From: an uncultured Paenibacillaceae bacterium
GTDB taxonomy: Bacteria; Bacillota; Bacilli; Paenibacillales; CALAME01
Length of the DNA: 13,006 nt
Direction: 5' to 3'
Assembly: GCA_937983035.1 (NCBI GenBank)
Contig: CALKAN010000148.1
Span: 1-13,006 of the forward strand
Below, piece by piece: positions 1 to 7,177 of the stretch. The position numbers were made by a program, and so were the translations under genes. The first letter of the stretch is position 1; each line of letters begins with the position of its first letter. A model generated the notes under the pieces. That model was not told the DNA's origin. It ran no database searches and saw only the letters and a list, made by a program, of their open reading frames with translations.

Positions 1-18
1 TACTTCGGTCAGCGGCAC

Positions 19-1185
19 CTATTTTCGGTTCGAGAGAGAAGCGGCAATCGCGGCTGCTTCTCCGCTTTTTTGCATATCGCGCTTCATGCGGACGCATGCA
101 GCCATATCATGATCGACCGCCAAAGCCCGCCCGGCCGCTAGCAGCCCGTCAAATCCTTTCGGAATCAGCGCCCCCAGCGGGATCGGCACAGAAAAGTTCA
201 CTCCCCACAAGCTTGCCGCGATGACCCAATCCTGATGAAGTTCACTCTCAAACGCAAGGTCTTTATTATGAACATCCAAATTGGAATAAGCATAGAAAAT
301 CGGTTGGTCAGTCACCCGATCCTGCAAGTAATCCGCAAAAGTGACATTTTCCTCCCCGATGATTAACCGGCCTTCTCGAACGCCCAGCAGCGGGGCCAAG
401 TTCATGATGCGCGAGTCTTCGTCATAAAAGTCTTTCAAATGGGTCGGCATAATGGCAGAATCAATCACCGCCGCCGAAACTGCCTCACCATCTGTCGGAT
501 CGACAAAACCGCTGTCAGTGTAGTAGCGAGAAGTCCCTTTCTCATTCGCTAATTCCAACACGTTGGAATAGGGCTGTGGCAATCCGTCGAATGCCCGGCC
601 GAGGCGAAACGCGGCCCCCGCCATCGCGCATACGCAAGCATCTCCCGTGCAGTCGATGACTATTTTGGCGAAAGCGCTTTGCTCTCCGTTTGGTCCATGC
701 CAGCGTACGCCAATGACTTTGCCGCCAGCCTTCAACGGCTTCTCTGACCCGCCGCCGACTTCCATGCCCTCCTCAGCAGCTTCCAAATAAACTCCAGTAA
801 CGGTCGCTTCATATTGCACCGTGACGCCTGCTTCAATCATTTTCTGTTCCATCACGTATTTCTTCAATTCTCCGCTGATGCCGCCGGTGTGGGTATACCG
901 CTCCATTCGCTGCAATGCAAACACTTCGCGGTCAATTTCTTCAAACATGCCGCCTCTGGAACCAAAATAATAGCCGAGCACGCCGCCGATCGTTCCTGTT
1001 CCGCCCGCGCCGTTCCACTTCTCCAGTCCCAGCACGCGGAGACCTTCTCTGGCAGCTTGAATCGCTGCGACCGCTCCAGCAGTTCCGAGTCCAACAACGA
1101 TCACATCGTACGCAGGAACAAACTCTGTGACAACAGCTGCCTGCTGCTGCACCACTTTCTTATCCGCCAGTTGAGACAGTATCAC
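19..1185 (-). CDS. FAD-dependent oxidoreductase (FAD_oxidored-like)
   Basis: A 388-residue flavoprotein, probably cytoplasmic, that binds FAD and oxidises or reduces an unknown small substrate. A dinucleotide-binding beta-alpha-beta fold starts near residue 27, with GLGTAG at 32-37 and the ribose-binding acid E55 (LGLEKW). The glycine-rich segment GGTGTIGGVLG follows at about 61-71, typical of the family. Near the C-terminus GLLAAGRALAVDHDMAA and the following helix match the FAD-contacting end of these enzymes. There is no signal peptide. The start is GTG at 1185, chosen because AGGGAGG lies about 8 bases upstream; no ATG competes. The first 26 bases overlap the end of the preceding flavoprotein gene, so the two are almost certainly co-transcribed and translationally coupled. 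The family is heterogeneous, so the substrate cannot be read from sequence. Neighbouring esterase and AraC genes hint at carbohydrate-derived compounds (inference). Confidence 0.88.
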   Translation of the reverse strand: MILSQLADKKVVQQQAAVVTEFVPAYDVIVVGLGTAGAVAAIQAAREGLRVLGLEKWNGAGGTGTIGGVLGYYFGSRGGMFEEIDREVFALQRMERYTHTGGISGELKKYVMEQKMIEAGVTVQYEATVTGVYLEAAEEGMEVGGGSEKPLKAGGKVIGVRWHGPNGEQSAFAKIVIDCTGDACVCAMAGAAFRLGRAFDGLPQPYSNVLELANEKGTSRYYTDSGFVDPTDGEAVSAAVIDSAIMPTHLKDFYDEDSRIMNLAPLLGVREGRLIIGEENVTFADYLQDRVTDQPIFYAYSNLDVHNKDLAFESELHQDWVIAASLWGVNFSVPIPLGALIPKGFDGLLAAGRALAVDHDMAACVRMKRDMQKSGEAAAIAASLSNRK

Positions 1186-2038
1186 GAATCATCCTCCCTT
1201 TCTTCACCCCGGCATCAAAAGCGAGCGCCAAATTCGCATAAGCAGCTGAAGGCAGCCACAGCCAATTTTCATCGATTTGAAGTTCGCTTACAGCCGGCCG
1301 GATATCAAACGTCTGGGCAATGAGCGCCAACGTCCACGGTTTCACATGCTCATGCAGCTTCGCCCATGCTTCATGCACTTTTTTCCTGGCTGTGATCCAA
1401 TCATCATCCACATCAAGCTCATAATGCAAAATCCGCTCTCCCGGAAATCGACCTTCGCTTACCTGCACGTCCGCATGTCCCGGCTTATTCGCGGCCTCAA
1501 TGTTCACAAAGCTGATCGGATGTGACGCAGCTTGCTGATGCTCCTTCCATTTGCAATGCAGCATGGCATTCACATATTTGGCGCGGATCGGCACCGGATA
1601 AGAGGGAGAGGAAATGCACTCTGCGGTCGTGTCGATGATCGCTCCTGCCCGCACTTGATGAATGCCGGAGGCGTGAAACAGCGTAACGTCATAGCAGCCG
1701 GCATCGTTCTTTTCAATCTTTAATATTTCCGTCAACATTTTCACTTGCAGCTTTTCCTGCCTGATCTTATGAAACAACACCGGCGCAACTGCCGGCACGC
1801 TGATGCGCCCGCCGGCCAGCAAATTCCGCCGCTTCAACTCTTCCGCCAATTGCTGTGCTGCAGGAGTTTCAAAAGCTTGGTCCCACTGATCACCCGGCCG
1901 AAAACATGCAATAAATTCTGATCCCGCTTGACCTGTTCGCTCCACGACTAAAGCTCGCTCTCTATTCATGAAAGCGATGCCCAAACCGGTCAAACTAGCT
2001 CCGCAAACAAGCAGGGGCACATACGGAATATTAGACAT
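1160..2038 (-). CDS. Short FAD-binding oxidoreductase-like partner protein
   Basis: About 292 residues, with a Rossmann-like N-terminus (PLLVCGASLTGLGIA) whose GASLTG matches the nucleotide-binding glycine pattern, followed by an acid (VVERTG) in the usual ribose-binding place. This suggests FAD or NAD(P) binding. The rest has no motif I can name. It is much shorter than its 388-residue neighbour and lacks that protein's GGTGTIGG segment and FAD-contacting C-terminal helix. The two may form one heteromeric enzyme, or this one may be a diverged, partly degenerate paralogue. ATG at 2038 is preferred because GGTGA sits 5 bases upstream; an in-frame GTG at 2047 is also possible but lies inside that site. 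The gene follows the AraC gene on the same strand and overlaps the next gene by 26 bases. Confidence 0.75.
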   Translation of the reverse strand: MSNIPYVPLLVCGASLTGLGIAFMNRERALVVERTGQAGSEFIACFRPGDQWDQAFETPAAQQLAEELKRRNLLAGGRISVPAVAPVLFHKIRQEKLQVKMLTEILKIEKNDAGCYDVTLFHASGIHQVRAGAIIDTTAECISSPSYPVPIRAKYVNAMLHCKWKEHQQAASHPISFVNIEAANKPGHADVQVSEGRFPGERILHYELDVDDDWITARKKVHEAWAKLHEHVKPWTLALIAQTFDIRPAVSELQIDENWLWLPSAAYANLALAFDAGVKKGRMIRDTVSTGG

Positions 2039-2144
2039 CAGTCTCACCCTTTCTCTTGCTCTCCATTTTTCAAACCAATCAGACCTGATAAACTTTATGC
2101 GCCAAATGCATCCGTTTTACTTCATTTTTAAAACCGGAGTCAGC

Positions 2145-2183
2145 TCATGCATTTCTGTATTCGCGCGGGGTAACGCCGATCTA
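2145..2183 (-). other. Stranded 3' tail of the AraC gene after the amber codon
   Basis: Reading through TAG (2181-2183) in the same frame gives ATC GGC GTT ACC CCG CGC and then codons for EYRNA, before TGA at 2145-2147. The P-x-x-Y-R pattern is the hallmark end of AraC HTH domains. The tail is intact and undiverged, which points to a recent nonsense change, amber suppression or a base-calling error rather than long decay. Confidence 0.8.
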
Positions 2184-2981
2184 TTGCGTAAACACGCGGC
2201 TAAAATAAAGCGGGTCTCGAAAGCCGACTTCTGAAGCGATTTCCGCCACGCTTAAATTGCTCTCTCGCAAAAGCTGCATCGCCCTGTCCATGCGCACGCG
2301 CGTCACGTATTGAACCGGAGAGCAGCCGACATATCGTTTAAACAAGATAGAGAAATAACTGCTGGAGAGCGAAGCTCTGCGCGCGAGTTCATCGCGGTCG
2401 AACGGCTTGCTGTAATGTTGCTCAATATAGCGGACACATTCCATAATCGCTTGTTCGTTGGCATTTTCTTTATGCTGCTGGTGCTGCACATCAAACACGT
2501 GTTGCAAAATGCTCATGAACGCCAAGTTCGCTTTGCCGCGGTATCCGCTTTTTTTCTCATTCCAAATTTGGTAAAGCCGGTGCATGCTCGAACGCATCCA
2601 TTCCGAATCCGGCATCGGAATGACGAAATCAAAAGGCAAATGCTTCATCGCAGGCTCATTGCAATATGCGTCAGATCCGTCCCATTCAATCAACTTAAAA
2701 TCATATTGCACCGTAAAATAGCACAAACAATTAGATGATGAGCTTTTCAAAATTAACTCATGCTTCAACGGTATTTGAAAAAAACATCCCGGCGCGAGCG
2801 GATATCGGACGCCGTTCAGCTCTAAAATCCCCTTTCCCCGATAAGCGTACAAAAAGCTGAGCAACCGCGTACATTTGCTGTTCACTTGTCCTCGGTTCTG
2901 TTTCCAAAATTCCTCTTCCCTTTGAAAAACGTTTATAATGCGAGGATGGAATTTCTCCATAAAATCTTGCATTGGAAACAT
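2181..2981 (-). CDS. AraC-family transcriptional regulator, ended early by an in-frame TAG
   Basis: Cytoplasmic DNA-binding regulator, 266 residues from ATG 2981. An N-terminal cupin-like ligand domain (about 45-95, with the GILELNGVRYPLAPG pattern) is followed by two helix-turn-helix units (about 180-265: DELARRASLSSSYFSILF and VAEIASEVGFRDPLYFSRVF). GGAGGTGA stands directly before ATG 2981; ATG 2972 is an alternative, and the longer frame to 3050 has no comparable site. The reading frame stops at TAG (2181-2183), but the next codons in the same frame read IGVTPREYRNA and then TGA. That is exactly the conserved end of an AraC protein. The stop sits where the first repeat has Tyr (FKRYVGCSP against FTQ*IGVTP), so one base change from TAT or TAC would explain it. 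The shortened protein loses the end of the second HTH and may be impaired. It probably controls the downstream flavoprotein genes (inference). Confidence 0.85.
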   Translation of the reverse strand: MFPMQDFMEKFHPRIINVFQREEEFWKQNRGQVNSKCTRLLSFLYAYRGKGILELNGVRYPLAPGCFFQIPLKHELILKSSSSNCLCYFTVQYDFKLIEWDGSDAYCNEPAMKHLPFDFVIPMPDSEWMRSSMHRLYQIWNEKKSGYRGKANLAFMSILQHVFDVQHQQHKENANEQAIMECVRYIEQHYSKPFDRDELARRASLSSSYFSILFKRYVGCSPVQYVTRVRMDRAMQLLRESNLSVAEIASEVGFRDPLYFSRVFTQ

Positions 2982-3135
2982 GTCACCTCCAGTTGATGGA
3001 TGCTTAGCAAGTTGAGCAATAACGGACTGTTGCTTGCATTGCCAGGTCAAACCTGAACGATTGGTTGCGCTTTCTCATATCGTAACCCCGCTTCGCTGCT
3101 GAGTAAATAGAGATCTGTTTAATTTATATGGAAAA

Positions 3136-3295
3136 TTATTTAAAAAAAGCTGCGTCCAGGGCAGCATCATATAACTCCTTATTCAGCAGAATTATCTCTA
3201 ACAAGCTTGATCTGCAAGATCCAATTAACTTTAGTCTTCAACGATGCCATGCCTATGCCAGCATATCCCCTTAACCCAGCTGCGATAAACAAACC
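3136..3295 (-). pseudogene. Possible frameshifted coding remnant, family unknown
   Basis: Two adjoining frames look protein-like. From 3295 the frame gives GLFIAAGLRGYAGIGMASLK; from about 3229 the neighbouring frame gives LIGSCRSSLLE and then IILLNKELYDAALDAAFFK before TAA at 3136-3138. Removing one base near 3229-3232 (AAAGTTA) would join them into a single open frame through GMASLKTKLIGSC. No start codon with a ribosome site is evident and the upstream part runs into a terminator. I do not recognise the family. A plus-strand ORF of 48 codons (3128-3274) lies antisense to it, so the coding reading is uncertain. Confidence 0.3.
3142..3165 (-). terminator. Weak terminator-like hairpin
   Basis: On the minus strand GCTGC (3165-3161) pairs with GCAGC (3153-3149) across a 7-base loop, followed directly by seven T (3148-3142). 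The 5-bp stem is short. It lies in the leader of the AraC gene, so it could be a backup terminator or an attenuator. It also falls within the codons of the possible coding remnant, so it may be fortuitous. Confidence 0.25.
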
Positions 3296-3323
3296 AAAAA
3301 AAACCCCCTTCGACAGAAGAGGG
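3296..3323 (-). terminator. Rho-independent terminator of the two-domain hydrolase gene
   Basis: On the minus strand CCCTCTTC (3323-3316) pairs with GAAGGGGG (3311-3304) around a TGTC loop: 8 bp with one G-T pair, followed by eight T (3303-3296). It lies 28 bases after the TAA of the hydrolase gene, which fits the end of the WYL regulator-hydrolase transcription unit. Confidence 0.88.
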
Positions 3324-3351
3324 ATGTTACGCTCATGATCACCGCTCTAAT

Positions 3352-5658
3352 TCACTTGCTTGTCTGTTCGTCGAGCCATTTGCTCACAATCCTGTGGTGT
3401 TCCGGCTGAAAACGGTTATAATCATTGCGCATATAATGGGTCAAATTAGATTCCAGATGATGTTTCCTCCACTCGGCTCTGGCTGCATCTACGCATGCTC
3501 GCACGGCTTCCGCATCGTTTTCACGGTCGTGCAGCGGCGAATCGATGAGGCACGGGCGCGGCGCGATAAGCGACAATACATCTTCAAAATCAAACGGAAT
3601 TTCAGCTTCTCTTCCATGAAAAATCCCCAGTCTTGGCTGCAGGCCATACGTCTCCCACCACCTGCGAATGCCACCGGACCGGCTTTGTTCAGTATCTGTC
3701 CTCATCGGCGTAAATCCGCTGAATGAAGCGACGCCGGCAATCCGCTCATCTAATGCAGCGGCATAAAGAGCGACCATGCCGCCCAGCGAATAACCGACGC
3801 AATAAATTCGGTTCGAATCAAGCTCAGGCAATCCACTGGAAGATGAATGTTGAGCCGTACCCTTCCTTCCATTCGGGAAAGCCTCCTCTGCATGCACCAC
3901 CCGGTCCTCAACCAAACAATCAATCAAGCTGGAAACATCAGACACCATCTTTCCGAGTTTGGACCAATGCGGATATCGCTTGTAAAAATTCGCCCCTTCT
4001 TCGATGCGGCTGCCAAAACCAATTTGATCAAATGCCAATACTGCATACCCTTGCTCAGCCAAATAATTGTATATTTTTTCGTTTTTCGTATAAGCTCCCG
4101 TATATCCTACCGGGTAAGAAAATGGATGCAGCCAAATAACAACTGGAGCAGGTTGAGGCAAATCTTTTTTGTAATATAAATTGCCGCGTACATAACCGCC
4201 GAAATTGAACGAATGTACGTGAATATGTTCCGGTTTAGACAGATGGAGAAATTGTACCATAAGATGTAACGGTACATTGCCGTATCTGCCGCCCGATTCC
4301 GCAGCAAGCGCCGGTTTTTCGCCTAATGACCACAAAATGCGCTTTCTTTTTTCCTCTGCTGTTTGCGGCCTGCTCGCATCAAATGGACAGGTTAGAAGAT
4401 CGTGCATCTTATTCTCATCCACTTGCACAGTCTTTGCAGACTGCCCGGACTCCACGAATACTCCAGATTGCTCGGACTGAACAGTCTGCTGAACCGCCCA
4501 CGCTTTCCAGTCAAAATGATGGTACAATCTGTCATGAACTGGATTCGCTTCGTCCCTGACGGCGACGTCATCAAACCAATCGATGTAGGACTGAATATCT
4601 TCTGCATTCGTTTCATGTGATCCCGGACGATAACGAATGTTCAGCGCATGCGGCGATTGCAGGAATTCATAAACTTTCTTGGCCGCTTTATACGATTGTT
4701 CAATCGCAAAAGTGCATTCGCAATTGTCATTCAACGCTGCTGAAATCAAACACGGCCTCGGAGCGATTAAACCCAGCAAAGCATGAGTATCGACAGGAAG
4801 ATAATCTTCCCTCCCCGTAAAAAATCGCAGTCTCGGATGAAACCATTCCGGAAAATTGCGTGTCATAAATTCAACGCTTTCCTGAAAACGAGATTCCGAA
4901 TTCAAACGAAACGGTCCCGCTCCGCCAGACCCGGAACTGCTTGAGATCACTGCTTTAATTCGCTCGTCCATCGCCGCAGCGATGAGCGATTGCTTGCCGT
5001 TTCGCGAATGTCCTGTGATGCAAACGGCATTCCGGTTCACATCATCACGCTGCAAAATATAGTCCAGCGTTCTGCTTCCCAGCCATGCGCGCCGGCTGAG
5101 CAAAGACCAATCACATTGCGGATAAGCTTTTTTAAATGCATCGGTTTGATCGTCAATATCCGCTCCAGGATAAAGCCCAACGATATAGCCTCGCGACAAG
5201 GCGAGCAAGCCCCAACGGCGATGATTCGCTTGGGTCAGCAAAACTGGAAACGGACCTTCTCCTTCCGGAATCATCAATTCGAAAGTAAAAGACGCCTTGT
5301 TAATCGTGTCAAACGTCAATTTTATTTGCTGCGTAACTGCCCTGTGCTCCTGGCGTGAATGAAGCACTTCTGATTTGATCAAGGCTGGAGTCTCGTCTGG
5401 GAATTTTCCCAAAATATATTGCTCTAACAGAGCCTTAAGCTCTTTCCTTCTTTCCACCCAATCAGCGGTCGATTTAACATGTTTGCCGCTTTCAAATTGC
5501 AACAGCTCCGGCAAATGTGGATTCCGCTTCATCTGATTGAAATCCGGAGCACGTTCCCCCGTTTCTTCCAGCCATTGTTCAAACCACTCCAGCTTCTCCA
5601 CCGGAAAATCGTTTGCTCTTTTCGCTGCGTCCTCTTTGTTTTCGAATAATTTCCCCAT
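3352..5658 (-). CDS. Two-domain alpha/beta-hydrolase (glucuronoyl-esterase-like plus acetyl-esterase-like)
   Basis: A 768-residue protein without signal peptide or membrane segment, so probably an intracellular ester hydrolase. Domain 1 (about 100-365) has the nucleophile elbow GHSRNG with S218, a candidate acid D311 and H348 (RPGSHE). The SRNGK wording and the later SGSGG resemble carbohydrate esterase family 15 and its relatives. Domain 2 (about 460-765) has GYSLGG with S624, D711 (LHDREND) and H754 or H755, resembling acetyl xylan esterase or dienelactone hydrolases. LIAPRPCLI occurs in both domains (297-305 and 697-705), suggesting an old duplication of one fold. A low-similarity linker covers about 370-455. 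ATG 5658 is supported by AGGAGG 5 bases upstream. The gene follows the WYL regulator by 52 bases and ends at a strong terminator. A role in removing ester groups from imported plant oligosaccharides is inference. Confidence 0.85.
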   Translation of the reverse strand: MGKLFENKEDAAKRANDFPVEKLEWFEQWLEETGERAPDFNQMKRNPHLPELLQFESGKHVKSTADWVERRKELKALLEQYILGKFPDETPALIKSEVLHSRQEHRAVTQQIKLTFDTINKASFTFELMIPEGEGPFPVLLTQANHRRWGLLALSRGYIVGLYPGADIDDQTDAFKKAYPQCDWSLLSRRAWLGSRTLDYILQRDDVNRNAVCITGHSRNGKQSLIAAAMDERIKAVISSSSGSGGAGPFRLNSESRFQESVEFMTRNFPEWFHPRLRFFTGREDYLPVDTHALLGLIAPRPCLISAALNDNCECTFAIEQSYKAAKKVYEFLQSPHALNIRYRPGSHETNAEDIQSYIDWFDDVAVRDEANPVHDRLYHHFDWKAWAVQQTVQSEQSGVFVESGQSAKTVQVDENKMHDLLTCPFDASRPQTAEEKRKRILWSLGEKPALAAESGGRYGNVPLHLMVQFLHLSKPEHIHVHSFNFGGYVRGNLYYKKDLPQPAPVVIWLHPFSYPVGYTGAYTKNEKIYNYLAEQGYAVLAFDQIGFGSRIEEGANFYKRYPHWSKLGKMVSDVSSLIDCLVEDRVVHAEEAFPNGRKGTAQHSSSSGLPELDSNRIYCVGYSLGGMVALYAAALDERIAGVASFSGFTPMRTDTEQSRSGGIRRWWETYGLQPRLGIFHGREAEIPFDFEDVLSLIAPRPCLIDSPLHDRENDAEAVRACVDAARAEWRKHHLESNLTHYMRNDYNRFQPEHHRIVSKWLDEQTSK

Positions 5659-5710
5659 GTCCTCCTCCTATTTTAAACATTTTTCATTTGCATCTTGTGC
5701 ATAAAGCTTC

Positions 5711-6667
5711 TCAGCTGTAAAGTTTCAGCCAGCGCTCCAACTTTTGTTTCATTTCCTCTCTGTAACGAACAGGCTCTAAAATTTCGGCTTCTTCTCCATA
5801 TTGTGCAAGCCATCCTAAAAACTCCATATCATCGTTTAGGGTCACTTCAAAAATCAAGCTTCCATCTTCAAACTCTGTCAGTTTCGGTTTAACGAACAGC
5901 TCTTCTTCCTTCACATACCTGGCAACATTTGGCGAAAATCTGACTTTAAAATGAATATTATCATTTCCACGCAAAATTGACCACGTTTTGCTTAAATAAG
6001 CTTTTATATTAAAATCCCCTTTGTCAAATGACCGGTCCAGCACTTTCACATGCTTAAATCTGCTGACACGAAACGTGCGAACCTCGCTGGCGGCATGACA
6101 ATATCCGATCAAATAAAAACGCTGCTCCCTCGGAACTAGAAAATACGGATCGATCAATCGCTCTGACTGTTCGTTTCTGCTTTGCGTATGATAAATCGTT
6201 TTGATCGTTCTCTCAGATAATATCGCTTGCATGATCTCAATTAAATAATAGGAAGCATCTTCACGATAAGCCGGCGTCCCCATGCGGATCATCCCTGCGA
6301 CTTTTTCAACGACTTTCGCGCGCTCTCGTTTTTCTTTATAACTCGCCGCCATCACTTTTTCATATGCCGACTCAAATCCGGCAGGCAAAAGCGGCTTAAT
6401 CTGATCCATCAATGAAGACAGCATCGAAAATGCCATCGTCTCTTGATCGGTCCAATCCAGCGGATACATGCTGAAATCACCGACATACGCATATCCTTTT
6501 CCATGACCTAAATGAGTGATTGGAACAATCGTTGCCAAAAGTTCCAAATCGCGGTAAATCGTGCGAATATTCGTTTCGCATCTTTCTGCTAATTCACGCG
6601 CCAAAATGCCCGGCTTTCCTTGAATTAAAATAATCAGTCGCAGCAATCGAAGCAACTTTTCCGTCAT
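5711..6667 (-). CDS. WYL-domain transcriptional regulator with N-terminal HTH (YafY type)
   Basis: A 318-residue cytoplasmic regulator. Residues 1-60 form a winged HTH (HTH_11 type: LARELAERCETNIRTIYRDL), where the TIYRDLELL recognition region is diagnostic. Residues about 135-210 are a WYL domain; its core reads FYLIGYC (184-190), with F in place of W, followed by RTFRVSRF. The C-terminal 235-315 matches the WCX extension common in this family. WYL domains bind ligands such as nucleic acid or small effectors; the ligand here is unknown. ATG 6667 is backed by GGGGGG about 7 bases upstream. The hydrolase gene starts 52 bases after its stop on the same strand, so the regulator probably belongs to the same transcription unit and may control it. 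Confidence 0.9.
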   Translation of the reverse strand: MTEKLLRLLRLIILIQGKPGILARELAERCETNIRTIYRDLELLATIVPITHLGHGKGYAYVGDFSMYPLDWTDQETMAFSMLSSLMDQIKPLLPAGFESAYEKVMAASYKEKRERAKVVEKVAGMIRMGTPAYREDASYYLIEIMQAILSERTIKTIYHTQSRNEQSERLIDPYFLVPREQRFYLIGYCHAASEVRTFRVSRFKHVKVLDRSFDKGDFNIKAYLSKTWSILRGNDNIHFKVRFSPNVARYVKEEELFVKPKLTEFEDGSLIFEVTLNDDMEFLGWLAQYGEEAEILEPVRYREEMKQKLERWLKLYS

Positions 6668-6738
6668 CTTTACCCCCCCTGACCATTTCTACGACTAAAG
6701 TTCTATTCTATATTTAGGTAATTCGATCTATAAAGCAA

Positions 6739-6757
6739 AAATCCTTTTAAAGGATTT
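6739..6757. repeat. Perfect AT-rich inverted repeat before the WYL gene
   Basis: AAATCCTTT and AAAGGATTT form a 9-base inverted repeat around a single T. On the minus strand it is followed by further T residues, so it could be a weak terminator for transcription arriving from splB. Its position about 75 bases upstream of a regulator start also allows an operator for WYL autoregulation. The sequence does not decide between these. Confidence 0.4.
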
Positions 6758-6799
6758 CATATTGAGGAATACCGCATCATTTGCCAATGTCTCGTTCAA

Positions 6800-6974
6800 T
6801 CATGCCAGCCGCTGCTCATCCCAATCGATCGTTTTTCCGTGAATCCAATCAGCCGCCCGCATCTGCTTTTACTCCGCGATGTGCATGTTTGCGAATCTTT
6901 TTAAATCGTTCCTCCTTTGCAGCGTTCTCTATTCTTTGAAATCGCTCCCAATAAAGTCCATCTTCAAGCAAATC
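6800..6974 (-). pseudogene. Decayed gene fragment, family unknown
   Basis: After a TAA at 6975-6977 the frame stays open for 41 codons and reads DLLEDGLYWERFQRIENAAK and then EERFKKIRKHAHRGVKADAG, ending at TGA 6849-6851. In another frame, ATG 6862 begins MRAADWIHGKTIDWDEQRLA before TGA at 6800-6802. Both look like real protein, with charged, codon-biased, non-repetitive residues, and one frame change would join them. Upstream the first frame has further stops (DESL* and LE*), so no functional start remains. It looks like the C-terminal part of a lost gene. I cannot name the family. Confidence 0.4.
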
Positions 6975-7101
6975 TTATAAACTCTCATCCTATTCTAGTT
7001 TGCAGCAATTGAGCAAAATATGAAGTTTTGGTGAGTGATATTTTAGCGATATTTTCTAATTTCCTTATCTGAGTTTTGGGGATAAAGCCAGCAACAGGAT
7101 C

Positions 7102-7119
7102 AAAAAGACAACAGGTCTT
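7102..7119 (-). terminator. Weak terminator candidate after splB
   Basis: On the minus strand AAGAC (7119-7115) and GTCTT (7109-7105) form a 5-bp stem around a CTGTT loop, with T continuing to 7102. It lies 58 bases after the splB stop. The stem is short, so this is only the best candidate in the region. Confidence 0.25.
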
Positions 7120-7177
7120 GCTTGACTGATGCGGGGATCTGCAGCAGAAAAAACGACTGCAGGCTGACCAAAGAGAA

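Larger units (their letters stand above)
2982..3351. other. Intergenic region between the hydrolase and AraC genes
   Basis: This 370-base stretch has no convincing intact gene. It holds the hydrolase terminator (3296-3323), a possible frameshifted coding remnant (3136-3295) and a weaker hairpin with seven U (3142-3165). On the minus strand, TTTACT and TACGAT separated by 17 bases (about 3079-3107) are a weak sigma-A-like candidate for the AraC gene, each matching the consensus at 4 of 6 positions. Confidence 0.4.
6668..7177. other. Intergenic region upstream of the WYL regulator
   Basis: This 510-base stretch has no convincing intact gene. It contains the AT-rich leader of the WYL gene, a palindrome at 6739-6757, a decayed coding fragment at 6800-6974, and the end of a 38-codon frame starting at the splB stop (7065-7181). 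TATAGAAT on the minus strand about 40 bases before the WYL start resembles a -10 box, but no -35 hexamer stands at the right distance. Confidence 0.4.

Noticed and set aside
1138..1153. CTG/GCT triplet run
   Set aside because: It encodes a short Gln run (VVQQQAAV) at the flavoprotein N-terminus; too short to be a notable repeat.
814..1323. Plus-strand ORF of 169 codons
   Set aside because: Antisense to the two flavoprotein genes; residues are rich in His, Ser and Arg, typical of a shadow frame, and no ribosome site was seen.
2310..2738. Plus-strand ORF of 142 codons
   Set aside because: Antisense to the AraC HTH region; no independent support.
2982..3050. N-terminal extension of the AraC protein
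   Set aside because: The ribosome site GGAGGTGA immediately before ATG 2981 and the usual AraC length favour the shorter form.
4990..5358. Plus-strand ORF of 122 codons
   Set aside because: Antisense to the first hydrolase domain; no ribosome site or recognisable motif.
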